The position numbers and the translations under genes were made by a program. A model generated the notes under the pieces. It searched no databases and was not told where the DNA came from. It worked only from the letters and a program-made list of their open reading frames with translations. This document shows, piece after piece, positions 1 to 12,400 of a DNA stretch of 64,000 nucleotides. The stretch's first letter is position 1. Each line of letters opens with the position of its first letter. The stretch is from NCBI GenBank assembly GCA_019055375.1, contig JAHQIW010003811.1, positions 62,001-126,000 of the forward strand, given 5' to 3'. Source of the stretch: Parelaphostrongylus tenuis. Taxonomy: Eukaryota; Nematoda; Chromadorea; Rhabditida; Metastrongylidae.

Positions 1-326
1 CATTGTAAAGGCCAGATATGCATTCAATCACCCCAATACGAAGTTAGAAATTGAAGTCGAATGCATGGCGCATCCCTAAGGGATTGATCAACGCCGAGAG
101 CTTTATGCTTTATCCTTTATGATTAAGAAAGTGTTTGACTGAGTGAATTGCATATCAGTTTGACTCTTTCGAAAACGGAAGTCGCCGAAGTGCTAGCACT
201 GTAACTGTGTGTTAACACCTGTTTTCCACTGAAGAAATTTACAAAATTATTCGATCAATGCCGAGATTAGCCGATAGTCGAAAACTAGAAGTTGAATGAT
301 AACTCTACCTCGTTGCTCTGTCCAAG

Positions 327-411
327 CTGCGAGAATCCCCGCAAAGGCTCCATCTGTTTCATGCAAGTATTTCCGTTTGAAGAGCTAGACAGTGTACTGC
401 TGGAAGCAAAA
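327..411 (+). CDS. Hedgehog-related gene, first recognisable exon
   Basis: Open frame reading C-E-N-P-R-K-G then an acidic stretch ending ELDSVLLEAK before a GTAAGT donor at 412. The acceptor AG is at 325-326. Two cysteines fit an extracellular domain. It ends in phase 0 while the next exon needs one more base, so the join is imperfect. It is not necessarily the true first exon: no signal peptide precedes it. Confidence 0.5.
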
Positions 412-3400
412 GTAAGTTGTCGCTTTGTACAAATTACTCATATTTCTTGAAATTATGAGTATTACTTCGAATGTTTCTAAGTTTTATCAAGTTTGTTTTG
501 AAGATGACGTCTTGCAAGCGAAAATCGCTTATGTTGAAACAAAAAAACTAAAGAGAGGATATCTCAAAGAGATAGAAATTCATCTAGTTCCAAATTTCAA
601 CTTATAACTTTATGACGATATTTACAGTGTCAATTGATGAAACGACACCAGCAGCGACTACTGTTGAGCCAATGGAGTCAACAAATGCTACGTGCTCACT
701 GAGGCTGCAAGGTTGTTATTGCTGCAACATTTTGAAAAAAACCTTAATCATCTTTAATCTTAAATATCACCCTGCACAGTAAGAGGGTGCTGATTTTATC
801 AGTTTTTCTTGAATCCCACATACTGACCACTTGCAATATTGTTACATGGCGTGATTAAACGCCTTCGTTTTTACCTAAGATAAACAGGATTTTTCTGATA
901 TTAACTTTTTTCTCCTCAATTATTTTAGCGAACGCTGACGAGCCATACGTTTTCTTATCGAACGAGTGTTGCGATTCAAACCTAGATAGCATTATGCGGG
1001 ATGCGGCTGCACTTTCAAGAGACGCAGTACATTTAGGAGATGCAGCTAAGGTGAACACACATCGAAGCAAATTCAGTTATTGTAAGGACATGAAATTTTT
1101 AAATTTTTCTTCAGTACATTCAACGGCGTATCCAACTTAGCTATGGTACATCATTTGAAGTGATCATCAGTAAGGCCAACTTCGCTGTTTCCACATTTTA
1201 TCACGGAAGCAGCAGTTGCAAATTCGCGATGAGAAATATTATTATTTGGCGTACGCCACACCGATACCGGTGAGTTCAAATATACAAGTTAAGAAGTGAG
1301 CGACAAATTAAGAGAAGATAAGGTTCCTTTTGTTGGATATTTTAGTACGACCCGTTTAACATCGCACAGGAAGATTTATTAGCCACTATAGATTCCGAAG
1401 AGCCGTTGGGATGTGAGGCTTGACTTTTACACTATTATACTTTAGTTTTCATATTCTGCTTCTATTTTATATGGTTGAGAATTTTCATATTCTATAGAGA
1501 ATGACATGTGGTAGGATAAAAGCAAGCTATTGAGAACTTTATAGAATATAAGATCACTCATGCTTTAGCAACCCGATTTACAAACCTTCGAGGAGACTTC
1601 CCTGATATCAGGATCGATCCAAGCGCTGGAGGTATAATCTTAAGAAACATTGAATCGCTATCTCAGTTGGGAGCGTTGAAATCTTTTGCTTTTTATTCAA
1701 ATTGGAACTCAGATTTGTAATCAAAATCATTGATAGTCGTAAATGTCATAATAATAGTAAGGGCATCTAGACTGTTTTGGCAAAACTTACGATTCATTTC
1801 ATAGAAATTCTTATTTATAGAAGACCTTTCTCTTCAACCAACTATTACACGAGCTCGTGCTATTCTTTATGAAGGAGGTCAGGATCTGTATCATAGATGA
1901 TTTCCACAGATATTTCATATTTCTTCTCTCGTTTTCAAAAAGCTATGTTGCAGCGGGAGGTCCTGGGAGAACATCGGAGCGTCTTCAGAATCTAACAAAT
2001 CAGATAACATTCGACGAGCAGGAAGATAATTTGACTCAATGCGACAGTTATTGAAGGGTTCCATGTTGGAGGAAATCGTACTCTCGGTACGGTGCTTAGC
2101 CGAGAAGATCTCGATTATCCACCTGGTACTCATTGTGATCATGAAGATCGTACCGGTTAGTCTTGGAATGTTTGAATTTCCGCAGAAATTCTTAATGAAC
2201 AACTGTTTTTTTGAAAGGAAAGAAAATCAATTTCAGGTGACAAATGCTGTAGTAGCCAACTTTTTGAGACGATGTCTGACGCATTTTATGAACTGAGCAC
2301 TTCACCTCAATTTGCTTTCACAAGTGCCGGAAATATCGCGAGTGTGAGATGAATGTCACTGCTTAACAACTAGTTTCTACGGTCGTTCCTTCTGATGATC
2401 TGAAACATGAGCGATAATATCAGAATCATTGGCTATCATTCATTTTTGCATAACTTTACTAGCGAAATTCCGTTTTAAGAATCTGTCGTGAGTGTGATCA
2501 GGAACTCCAAAAGTGTATGCCTTTCGTTTAGTTGATCCAAAACGTGCACAACTTCGTTTCCGTCAGTCCTTTGAAGTATTTGTTTCTACTGGAGACTTCA
2601 GTGCCGCTTCTTATGCTTTTGGCGATCAGATTTGTAAATATCGTGAGCGTGGATTCACCGCCATCGCATATGCTACGCCCAAGCAGGTCAGAGCACTAGG
2701 ATACGATAGATGAACAATCGATCACTATGTCAAATTCAATGTTTTTGACTTGGAAAGCTTACACTGCTCACCTTTTCGTTCGTTCAAGTAATGGGTTCAA
2801 AAATCACGTTTCTTTTGAAAAGATAAGCAACGTGAAGATGTTTTGAGGGACCCATCGAAATGGATCATCGGCTCTAAAGAGACCAAATTGTCGAAATGTT
2901 GATTAAATAGTTTTGTGATAACCTCGCGTAGGGTTGCTAATGGAAGAACTACATGTTGATCAGTTATATTGAATGTAAATGAAAGTTGGTGCGATAATGC
3001 AAAAAATTTTTTCAGTACGACACAACTCAGACAGAGGCAGAAAATTACTATTCGACGATCTCAGCTCGTGAAAACCTCGGAGCATCAGAGCCTTTCCTTC
3101 CTGGTCAGCGTCCATTCCACACCCCACTTGCAACCTATACTGCAGGACCGCGAGCTGGTCTACCAGTCGGATCTCACTGCTTAGACGAGAGAGCTGGTAA
3201 ATAGATATTAGTGTACAAAAGCAATAAATGGAGTAGTCTTAGTATAGGATTATGCCGAAATATTGTAATCGCCAATTGCTGATTGCTGTTGTTCTAAACA
3301 CCAACTCCTTCCCAAATCTGCTCTTTACATTTGCTAATCTCTTCCAAAGTTAGGACCAAAATAAATTCTACAGCGAGTACTGCAACCGTGTAAATCGGCG

Positions 3401-6400
3401 CCATTTAAACAAAAAAAAAGTCGCTCTATGTTTTATTGACGGGATTCGGAAAGATTGTTCAGCTCTTAAAATTTTTAGCCAAGCAGCATGAAAATGGCGA
3501 CGATCCCTGGTTATAGTACATAAATCCTATCGGCGTTCTTTAAAGCTAAAGTCCCAGTCATTGCAATGTTCCTCTAATTACGATTTATGTTACATCTTTT
3601 GTTGTGAACTTCCTCACATGTTTCAATAATCGATAGATAACTTTAACTGCATCTGTTATATTTCTTAAATTCAACTCATTTTGAAGTTCGCCCGCTTTGA
3701 TTCCTCAAAATAGCCTTCCAACCAAGCCTTTTATTGATAGAGATTATAACAACTTTAATAATGATAAGAATAATAATAATCCGTATCTGACTAAAAGCGC
3801 ATCAACGATGATAATTCTCCAACTTATGTTGGCTACGAAAAAAAAAAATTAGATCTCTTTTACAAACCTATTTTGCACTAAATTATTGACCTGGCTTTGC
3901 TAGTACAAATCTAGTCATATATAAATTGCAGTAACATACGATATAATATAATTTGACAACATTTGTCCACAGTGAGAGAAACTGTTTCTAAAACCTCACA
4001 TTCATATTAGGCCTTCTAATAAGATTTGGCACTAGAGCAATAAACAACAAATTTATTGAACATGATATTTGAATTCGCTTAGCAACACTATTCAATGTGT
4101 GCGCCGTCAGCCTGAACACGTTTCTGCCATTTCACGAGCATCAATTCAGTTCCGCTCTGTGCAGAATTTTCTAAGCTTTATTTCGTAGTTTACTACATGT
4201 GAGCCAACATGCCATGTGGTCTGTTATGGACTTTTGTACTACCCGATACACGCGTTTTCTGTGTTGCGCCCTGGTCAGTCGGGCAGGCCCTTTATTTTTA
4301 TCCCATACTCTCGGGGGCCCTTACATCCTCCGATGACCAAAGATATACACAAATGCCGTTAACTGAGATAAATCACTAGATCGACAGTACTTGACACGCG
4401 ATTGCTCTTAGCTGGTGTTATAGAAATGTTATACCGTTTATTTCGAGCGTTTTTGCAAGACCACGCTGAAAACTAAATATATCTCATAATAACTATTTGA
4501 GCCATTATATCGTGTAGTCTGCTATGGGATCTTGCACAGCGCGATACACGTGTTTCGGCCTTGCAGCCTCGTCAATCGACCAGACCTTTCGTCTTTACCC
4601 AATCTTCTCGGGAATCCCCTTATTTCTTTTTTGAGCGTGGTCTTAAGAAAACTCAAGACAAGTGGTATAATATTTCGAAAATACCATCCAAGAGCAGTCG
4701 AGTGTCGAACACCGCCGATCTAGTGCATTATTTCACTTGACGACAATTGTGTAAATCGTTCGTCTCGCCTACTCTCTATAGAGGAATGTAGGGACCCCCC
4801 GAGAGCATTGGCTAGAGACGAAGGGCCTGCCCGACTGACGAGGCTGCAAGACCCAAACACGTGTATTGTGCTGTACAAGAGCCCGTAACAAACCACATAA
4901 CATGTAGCCTCGAATAATAATTATAAGATTTATTTAATTTTCAGAGTGGTCTTAAGAAAACACTCGAAATAAACGGTGTAATATTTCTGAGCTTTCTTTT
5001 GGCATCAAGTTTGTCCTTACTGGCGAGAAGTGGAAGAAAGGTTCGATGGAACCCACACGAGCTCACTCAAGCACAGATGCGCAAAAGCAAGAATATCGTT
5101 TAGAAATTGCTCCGTTGTCTTCTTCGCTTCTTAATCTTCATCTCCTTAACCTGATCAAGGTCACCACCGCCGGCGAAAAGTGGATTTTCTTCAAAAATTA
5201 ACGTCGTCCAATGAATGCTTGTCACCAGGCCAACGAGGAATTCCAACTCTTCGGCCAAATCAATTCAAGCCAAAGGCTATGCTCAACATCTTTTGCGATC
5301 GGACCGGGCCGAATCGCTGGGACTTGCTGCCAGCTGGAGAGGCGGCAGGAATGTGTTCAGGCTGAAGGCGCATACTTTGAATTGTGTTCTTAAGCAATTC
5401 TGATTACTTCTGGTTAATTAATTTGGTGTTTACTGCTTTAGTGCCAAAAGTTTTGAGAAAACCTAAGGTTATTTCCATCACAATGTTATTCACAAATATA
5501 CTCATCAATAAGCAAAACTCTCTAAACAAGTCTGTTCGCCTTCGGAAAACGTTTCATTGAATTTTTCGTGTTGAGAAGAAGAAGCTGGAATTATTTTTAG
5601 GTTCAAAGTGTTGTAGTGTTCCGTTGTTTAACGCAATTAACTTGGCTTATCAAACAGTTATCAATCAACCTAATTTTGATCCATACGACAGACGGCTTAT
5701 GGCAAGGGTGAGTTCATTTGTCCATTTGGTCGCCGTTTCGTCAACGTTAACATTGCTATGAATGGTATGTCAATGGTTCAGATGATTCAGTTCAATGCTG
5801 AGGAAATTCTACAAATGAGTCTCGAAGTATTCGTGGCCAGTGATGATTTTGCTTATTCCAGCTCGTATGTAGGGGAAAATATTTGTAAAATTCGTATGGA
5901 TCGTTATTATATTATGGTCTACGCCACACCAGTACAAGTAAGTGTTCCTATCTTCCCTTTGACTAACGTATTTGCAAAATGCTCAAGCGTTTTTCTTCTG
6001 CTCAGCTTAATGTCCAAATATTTGTCATTACGAAAAAAGGCCATAATGTTCACAAAATCTCAATGCTTTTCATTTATTGCTCTTGTACCAGTGTTGGGGA
6101 CGGGAGCCGTGGGCGAGTGATTGTGATACTTGGGATACTCGGCGTGGCTTGAGGCCGAATTAATCCCACGGTCTCCTATTACTCTTAGGCAATCGAGGAC
6201 CAACGTCCAGCCTGACTGTACCCGAGACTGCAAGAAGAAGTGCGTGACCAGTGTTCTACGGCACTCTTGGAGAGAGTCGAAGATAATTATATGCTAGGAG
6301 CACTGGGATCATCGCGGTGGAAGTAAAAAACTGTGACATGGATCCAATAATGTAGAGTGGCGTGCACAAACGTTTGCGTCAGCCGGGATTCGAACCCAGA

Positions 6401-9400
6401 TCTCACTCTTTCCGGGAGCGCATGCCAACCGTTGCACCACCGACAACGTTTATGTGATATGGATCGATATAGTGACAACAGTGCTACGATGTTGTGATTA
6501 TGTAAACCAGGTTGCTTGGTAATATGCCAAACTTTCATCCCTAAGCAAGAGTTTAAATTCTTGTATACTATGTATATACAATATCTGTCAACTGAACTGG
6601 ATTTAATGTCGATATGTGCCTACCAGACCAAAACCGTTATCGAGTTGATTACTGACAGCTGCGATGCTTCACATCGAACAAAGAGTAGAAGCAGAAAAGA
6701 GGCTCCGTTGATGCAGTGGTAGCACGTTCCTCGGTATGAGTGGAACTTGGGTTTAATTCACCTTTGGATCAAAGATTTCGCATATCACTCAGGATCCTTT
6801 GGCATTTTATCAAATTATTGACGCTGTCAATAAGAGACTTGTATGGGAATCTTTTATACTTTACATTCATAGCTGTCAGCTTTACTGGGTATAATGCCGA
6901 TATATACTCACCAGGCAGAATAAAATCTCGCCAAAGTCAGTTTCTGACAGCATGTCAAGATGACTCATGTCAAAGAAAAGGTAGTAACGGAGCGGTGGAC
7001 TTGGTGTAGTGGTAACACGCGTTACAAGTACGGGTAGAACGCCAGTTCAACTACTAATCAGTGTCGAAGGTTTTGCTTATCACATCCAGCGTTCTAAGTT
7101 ATTTAATGGTCACATAATTTTTCTATTTTGGCTGATTCCATGTTATACCCTTATTTTGTATTTTGAAGTGAAGAGTATTTTGTTCAGCTGTTTTTATATA
7201 AATTTCTTCTTGAAATTGAGTGGAGTTGTAAGTTAGCATTTTGCGGGCGGACGTTGGCACATTTTCGCAAAGGCACATGATTTTCGTTGCTTAACAAGAT
7301 TTTTTTTTGCCATGTCGGAGATTATTTGAGTTTTTCGTATCATTCTGATATTCCACAATTTTTTCTACACGCTCATTTACTTTTTGTGCATATCTAATCG
7401 TTATCTGCGAAGAAAATATTAAGTGTGAAACACACTATCAGGATTTGTGTCATCGAACGGTTTATGTAATCTAATGAAAAGCCACCCAGAGATTCTGGTC
7501 GTCCAAGCAAAGCACACCGAGTACAAAACTTAATTTCATTTTTGCTGCCACGGTGTAATGAAAGATCCTTTTTGAATACAAGCACAGCGATAGATTTGAC
7601 GAGGTTTAAATTTTCGAACTGTCTAAAAATCTAGTCGCTATAACTTCGTGCGCCGCAGTCAACCCTCACCGCCCGCAAAAGGTTGCAGAGAAACGAAATA
7701 ATTTAGAAATGAGATGACTGATAGCAATGGGTAAAAATTGCACGCACTTTTATGCCTACTCCATGACTCTCGGAGACTGAGGCTTGCCTGCTACTAGTTC
7801 ATAAATGTCAAAGAGATCGGTAACAATCCTAACACAGCGGTATGAGTACGGTAACCCGATGACACGAATGTGGCATGAATTCTACAGAAAATAATAGTGA
7901 TCCGAATAAAGCTTGGAAAGTAAATTGAGTTGAGAGTCTTTAGCCCCACGATGAGAAAGTCTGCCGGTAATAAGCTTTCGATACATAAAAGATATTTGCA
8001 ACTTTGCCATATGCACCTTATTCCTTGTACCGCATATTCATTACTGCTGTGGACTTTTCGAAACGAAGAATTGTGCTGTGGTGTGATGTACTGAGTTCAC
8101 ATGGACGAATTTTGTTACGAATTAGCAGGTTGACATCAATTCATAACCACACGCACGTCCTATAGCCCAAAATGAACAGCGAATTTCCAAAAGAGACAAA
8201 ACGCTGAGCGATGTGAAACCTTACCAACATTCGTTTCTTAAAAAAAAAGGTGACGTGGTCAATTTTTCATACATAACTTTTGTTTTCCAGACAGCAAGAA
8301 ATTTTGATAAAATTAAACAATTTAGCGTGATAAAAATACACTATTATTAAGAGTTGCTGGGCAACTTTAAGTGGTGCATTGCCTCCTTTTGACAGGCAAA
8401 AGAAAGAGCATGCCTCAGTCTTACTTCACTAAGTTTGTGGTAATGCATAATTTCATTCTACGTTAACATTGTGGCCGAAAGCTATTGTTATGTCGCCATT
8501 ATCATGCGAGTTTCCTAGACCTCTACTTCTATCATTAGTGAACCTGACAGTTTTTGCGCTTAGAACCTGGACAACGACTTGAACAATTATAGAAATAACA
8601 AGAGTAAAGCCCGTCGTCTGTGAAGAAATAAACTCCAATTTGCGTGTCCAAAATCAGCCGTTCGTTTACTCCTGCACTGTGCATGTGAAGCACAATCTAA
8701 AATTTTGGCAAGATGGAAGATTTTGTGCATAACCCAGAGAGTACTGCAACGATGCTGTGCGTTTCGACATTGACGCCGATACGTAATCAAGAAGTAAGAA
8801 CATAAAGAAATTAACTAGTTTTATTCACAGAATGCTGCAAAATATGAGTCATATAATGACAATGGAGCATGTGTAGAGCATTAGAGTCCCCTATACTGTG
8901 ACACAGGTAGCATTAGTTTGACTCTGCCCGTGCTCCAAGAAAAATGAATCTCGAATCCTTCTGGTATTCATATTCACACCAGTGTTTTTTCGGATAATAG
9001 AAGAGCTGCTCGATATAATACCAAGACCTTGATGGCATTGTACAAGCCGATTTGATGGACAAAATGAATATGAAAAAGGAGTGCACATGAATTGTGAACG
9101 TGTTAACAGGAAATTCCCTCACCTCAAAGAAAAGCAGGGAAAACTTTCCCTTACAAAAAAAACCCATTCATAATTATTTTGATATTTTGTTACAGTAATA
9201 ATAAGCACAACAAAGATATTTCAGTACCCGATACACAGTGTGATCTATGACGATTCCGGTCCAGCGATTTATCTAAATTGTCCTGCAGAACTGATAGCGC
9301 TACAAGGTATTTACAAGCATGGGAATTCTGCTCTTCATTATTTGGATTGAAATTGCTGAAATGAAACATGACAAAGTATCTGAATCAGAGAAAAATTTAA

Positions 9401-12400
9401 CACTCTTACTAAGAGTATCTTTTCGTGGTCTATCGAATTTTATACAAGTTGTTGATAACTGACTAAATTTTTTTGAATCACCTGAATTTGGAAGTAAGCA
9501 CCCATCATTGACCTTTGTAATAAAAATGGACTTGGTAAATTGATGGGCCTCTAGAAGTCGCTGGACAGGTCAACTGTGCTTTCGATTGCGTCGAAAATGT
9601 GCTGTAGAGTGGATTGAGTAGCGCATCACTCAAGGTGTTATCAAACCCAGACGTGTTAAGCTCAAATCTTTCGAGTATCAACGTTGTCAATCTCTTTGAA
9701 TAAAAAATTTAATTGCTTCACAAAGAATGGTCAGCGTTTCTCTGTTTCAAAATTTTCAGGTACCGCATGTTGCGATGGTACGATACAATATGAAATGAAT
9801 CGCGTCATTGATGAAGCCATCATTAAACCAGCCGATTGGTCAAAGGGATCATAACGCAATAACCAGGGTAATTGCTCTTGTGTAAATGATAAGATTTTCA
9901 CTCCTTCGAACTCATTCATGTGGAGCACTTGTGAATTTCTGTTTTCTATCATGTAACATAATCGTTAAAGGCCATTTTACGTAATGTTCAACGACGCTTT
10001 GGTACGACATTCGAGACTATTCTATCAAACAGTGATTTCGCCTTGCGAACTCATCTCTACAGTGAAAATACGTGTAAAATTCAAGCTCATGGATACCATG
10101 CTTTCTCTATCGAGTCAAGTAAAGAGGTATGAGCCTTACTTTATTCTTTTCTTTTATTGCACAGAGTAAGAATTTCAGGGTACTTTTCTGTTAGACGGCG
10201 ACAAAGAGATATTCGACCTCATTCGCTGTACAAGAATTTTCCATAGGAGTGATAGTAACAGTTCAAAAGCTTAAATTTTCGGATAAGGCCGCAAGTAATC
10301 AATTCTTTTAAACACTCCTTTATAATGCTGTGAAATCAAAAATAAAATCATGTTTCACACTTTCACGCGTTCTTTTTTTATCTCGCTTATGCTTTGCTGG
10401 ACAAAACTCTTCCCTTACACTAATAGTACTCTCTCGATAGTATAAATCTTGAAAAACTGAAAAATATACTTGCTTTTTGAAAAAGCTCTCCTGATGGCCT
10501 GTGGGAGTGAGAAAAAAATTCTGCTTCAAACTTGCCGGGCAGATTTATTTCCTTTGACCATTAGTTATTATTCGTTTAGCGTAACTTTTAATAAATGCGA
10601 CGCTGTGCTTATTCTATGGGAAAGACTCTTCAATGCAGTGTGGTAGAAAAAATAAAATCCAGTTTTACACAGTTGGGAAGCTTGTTTACGGGTAATTTTT
10701 TCGTTGGAGACGAGGCAATCGATCGATGGCTTAAAGTGTCCGACATGTGGGACGCAACTCGCTCTTCCAACTGGATATTTTTCTTTGCTTAGAAAGATGC
10801 TCTACATAAAATTATTTAGTCAGATACTACTATTTTCTACACCTCATATGCTTTTCATTCTTCCAGGGAATTATACGCGTGATAAAAATGAGGGTACGAG
10901 ATAAGTGTGAAATATAATTTTATTTTGCCTTTCGCAACGTTACAAAAATGTATTCTATAAACCGAGCCAAGTAAGGCTCTAGCCAGAGATTTAGGCTTTG
11001 GAATGGTTATTAACATTCTTATAAAAAATTCTTGTCCAGCATGTGGGACCGAATATTCATTTGTCGCCGTCTAACGGAAAAGAACCACTTGTAGCGACCC
11101 AAGTATGCCGCCAAACTTTTACTTAATATTGTGGTAGTGATTCGGTAATACAAAAATTGCGAACAGCTTATGTGCAAATTGTTTTGTGTAAAATGTCACT
11201 TTTTTTCACCTCACCACGACAAATGATTAGATTTCTTAAGGTAGGCATCGCAGATAGTTCACCGCTGAAGCCACTAATATGCTCTATTTATCTACAAATC
11301 TTATTTCACAACTATCTAAGGCTAGAACATTTCAGCCACCGCCAATATCGGATTTCGTCGACGTGCTGCTGGTAAGATTCCAGAAGAGTTTTGTTTGACA
11401 TAACATTTTCGCGTTCTGTTCAAAACAAAATCATGCATCAATACAGCCAGGTGTTAGCGATCTAGGAGTACCGGCGCTACCACAGGCACCAGAGCTACCA
11501 CAAGTACCCCCAGAAGTGCTGCTACAACCTCCACCACAACCACCACTGCAAGCACCGCCACAACCACCCCTACCACCGCAACAACCTGCTGCTCAACCTA
11601 TTCAGCAGGTTGTCTTTCCTGCTCAGCCGACTCCTGTCGCGGCAGCTAGAGTCGTCGAAGGACGAGGTGTCGGCGTAGGAGTGGGAGCAGGCGGAGGAGG
11701 AGGAGGTAAACAAGGATTTGCTGTTTGTTAAAAAAAGATATCTACCACGGATGCTTTTTTCACTTTCCCTTTATTTTTTGAGCTGCATGTTTTTCAACCG
11801 ATACATGGGTGACTGTCCCAGGCGGTAAGAAACGTATGGATCAACTCAAAGCCGGTGATTTCGTTCTAACTGCTAATTTAACAACGTAAGCTTCACATAG
11901 CATTTAAATAGATTCTACACTTATCTCGCCTGCTAAGGCGATGAACATCAACTGATATGTTATATTGTACGCTCTTGTGCTCATAGGGGAGAACAAAAAA
12001 CTTATAGTTCTCGTTTTTATTTCATTTTCCCATAGTACACTGCGTTTGACCATATTCTGCTTTTCTTGTGCTTATATTTCAACCACATGTGTTTGAAGTA
12101 GTTTACCACTGGAAAAAAATCTCTGCTTTTTATTTAATTTGACTTCAAACAGACGCATGTGCCGTAGCATTCATAGCTGCTCTTCACTACACAGATGGTT
12201 CTGCCCGATCCTCGAGTGCAAGGCTCATCGTGCCTTCGTCGATAAATCGGTTCGATATGTCTATAAGGATATTAGCACTGACATGATACACATTTAGGCC
12301 AAAATAAGGTCAGATATGGATTCGATCACTTCTTGGCAAATCAAAGATACAGTGCATCACTCGCAGATTGATTAATGTCGATAGCTTTATCGTTTCAATC

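Larger units (their letters stand above)
3197..5600. other. Intron of the hedgehog-related gene with transposon relics
   Basis: No exon seen. It contains a minus-strand mariner C-terminal relic (about 4010-4185), a one-and-a-half copy of the palindromic MITE (4193-4940) and a plus-strand mariner relic (about 5010-5400). Confidence 0.6.
5938..9224. other. 3.3-kb intron of the hedgehog-related gene
   Basis: Holds three tRNA-like SINE segments (6340-7075). The remainder (7076-9224) is AT-rich with no exon or recognisable transposon coding sequence. Confidence 0.5.

Noticed and set aside
1915..2202. 95-residue minus-strand open frame
   Set aside because: Lies over the exon 1943-2155 and has no motif. 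The plus-strand reading joins in phase to a Ground-like exon.
10180..10275. Candidate exon after Ground-like domain 4 (RRRQRDIRPHSLYKNF)
   Set aside because: The same sequence recurs inverted at 10,990-11,085, so it belongs to a repeat. The Pro-rich exon at 11,336 fits the phase better.
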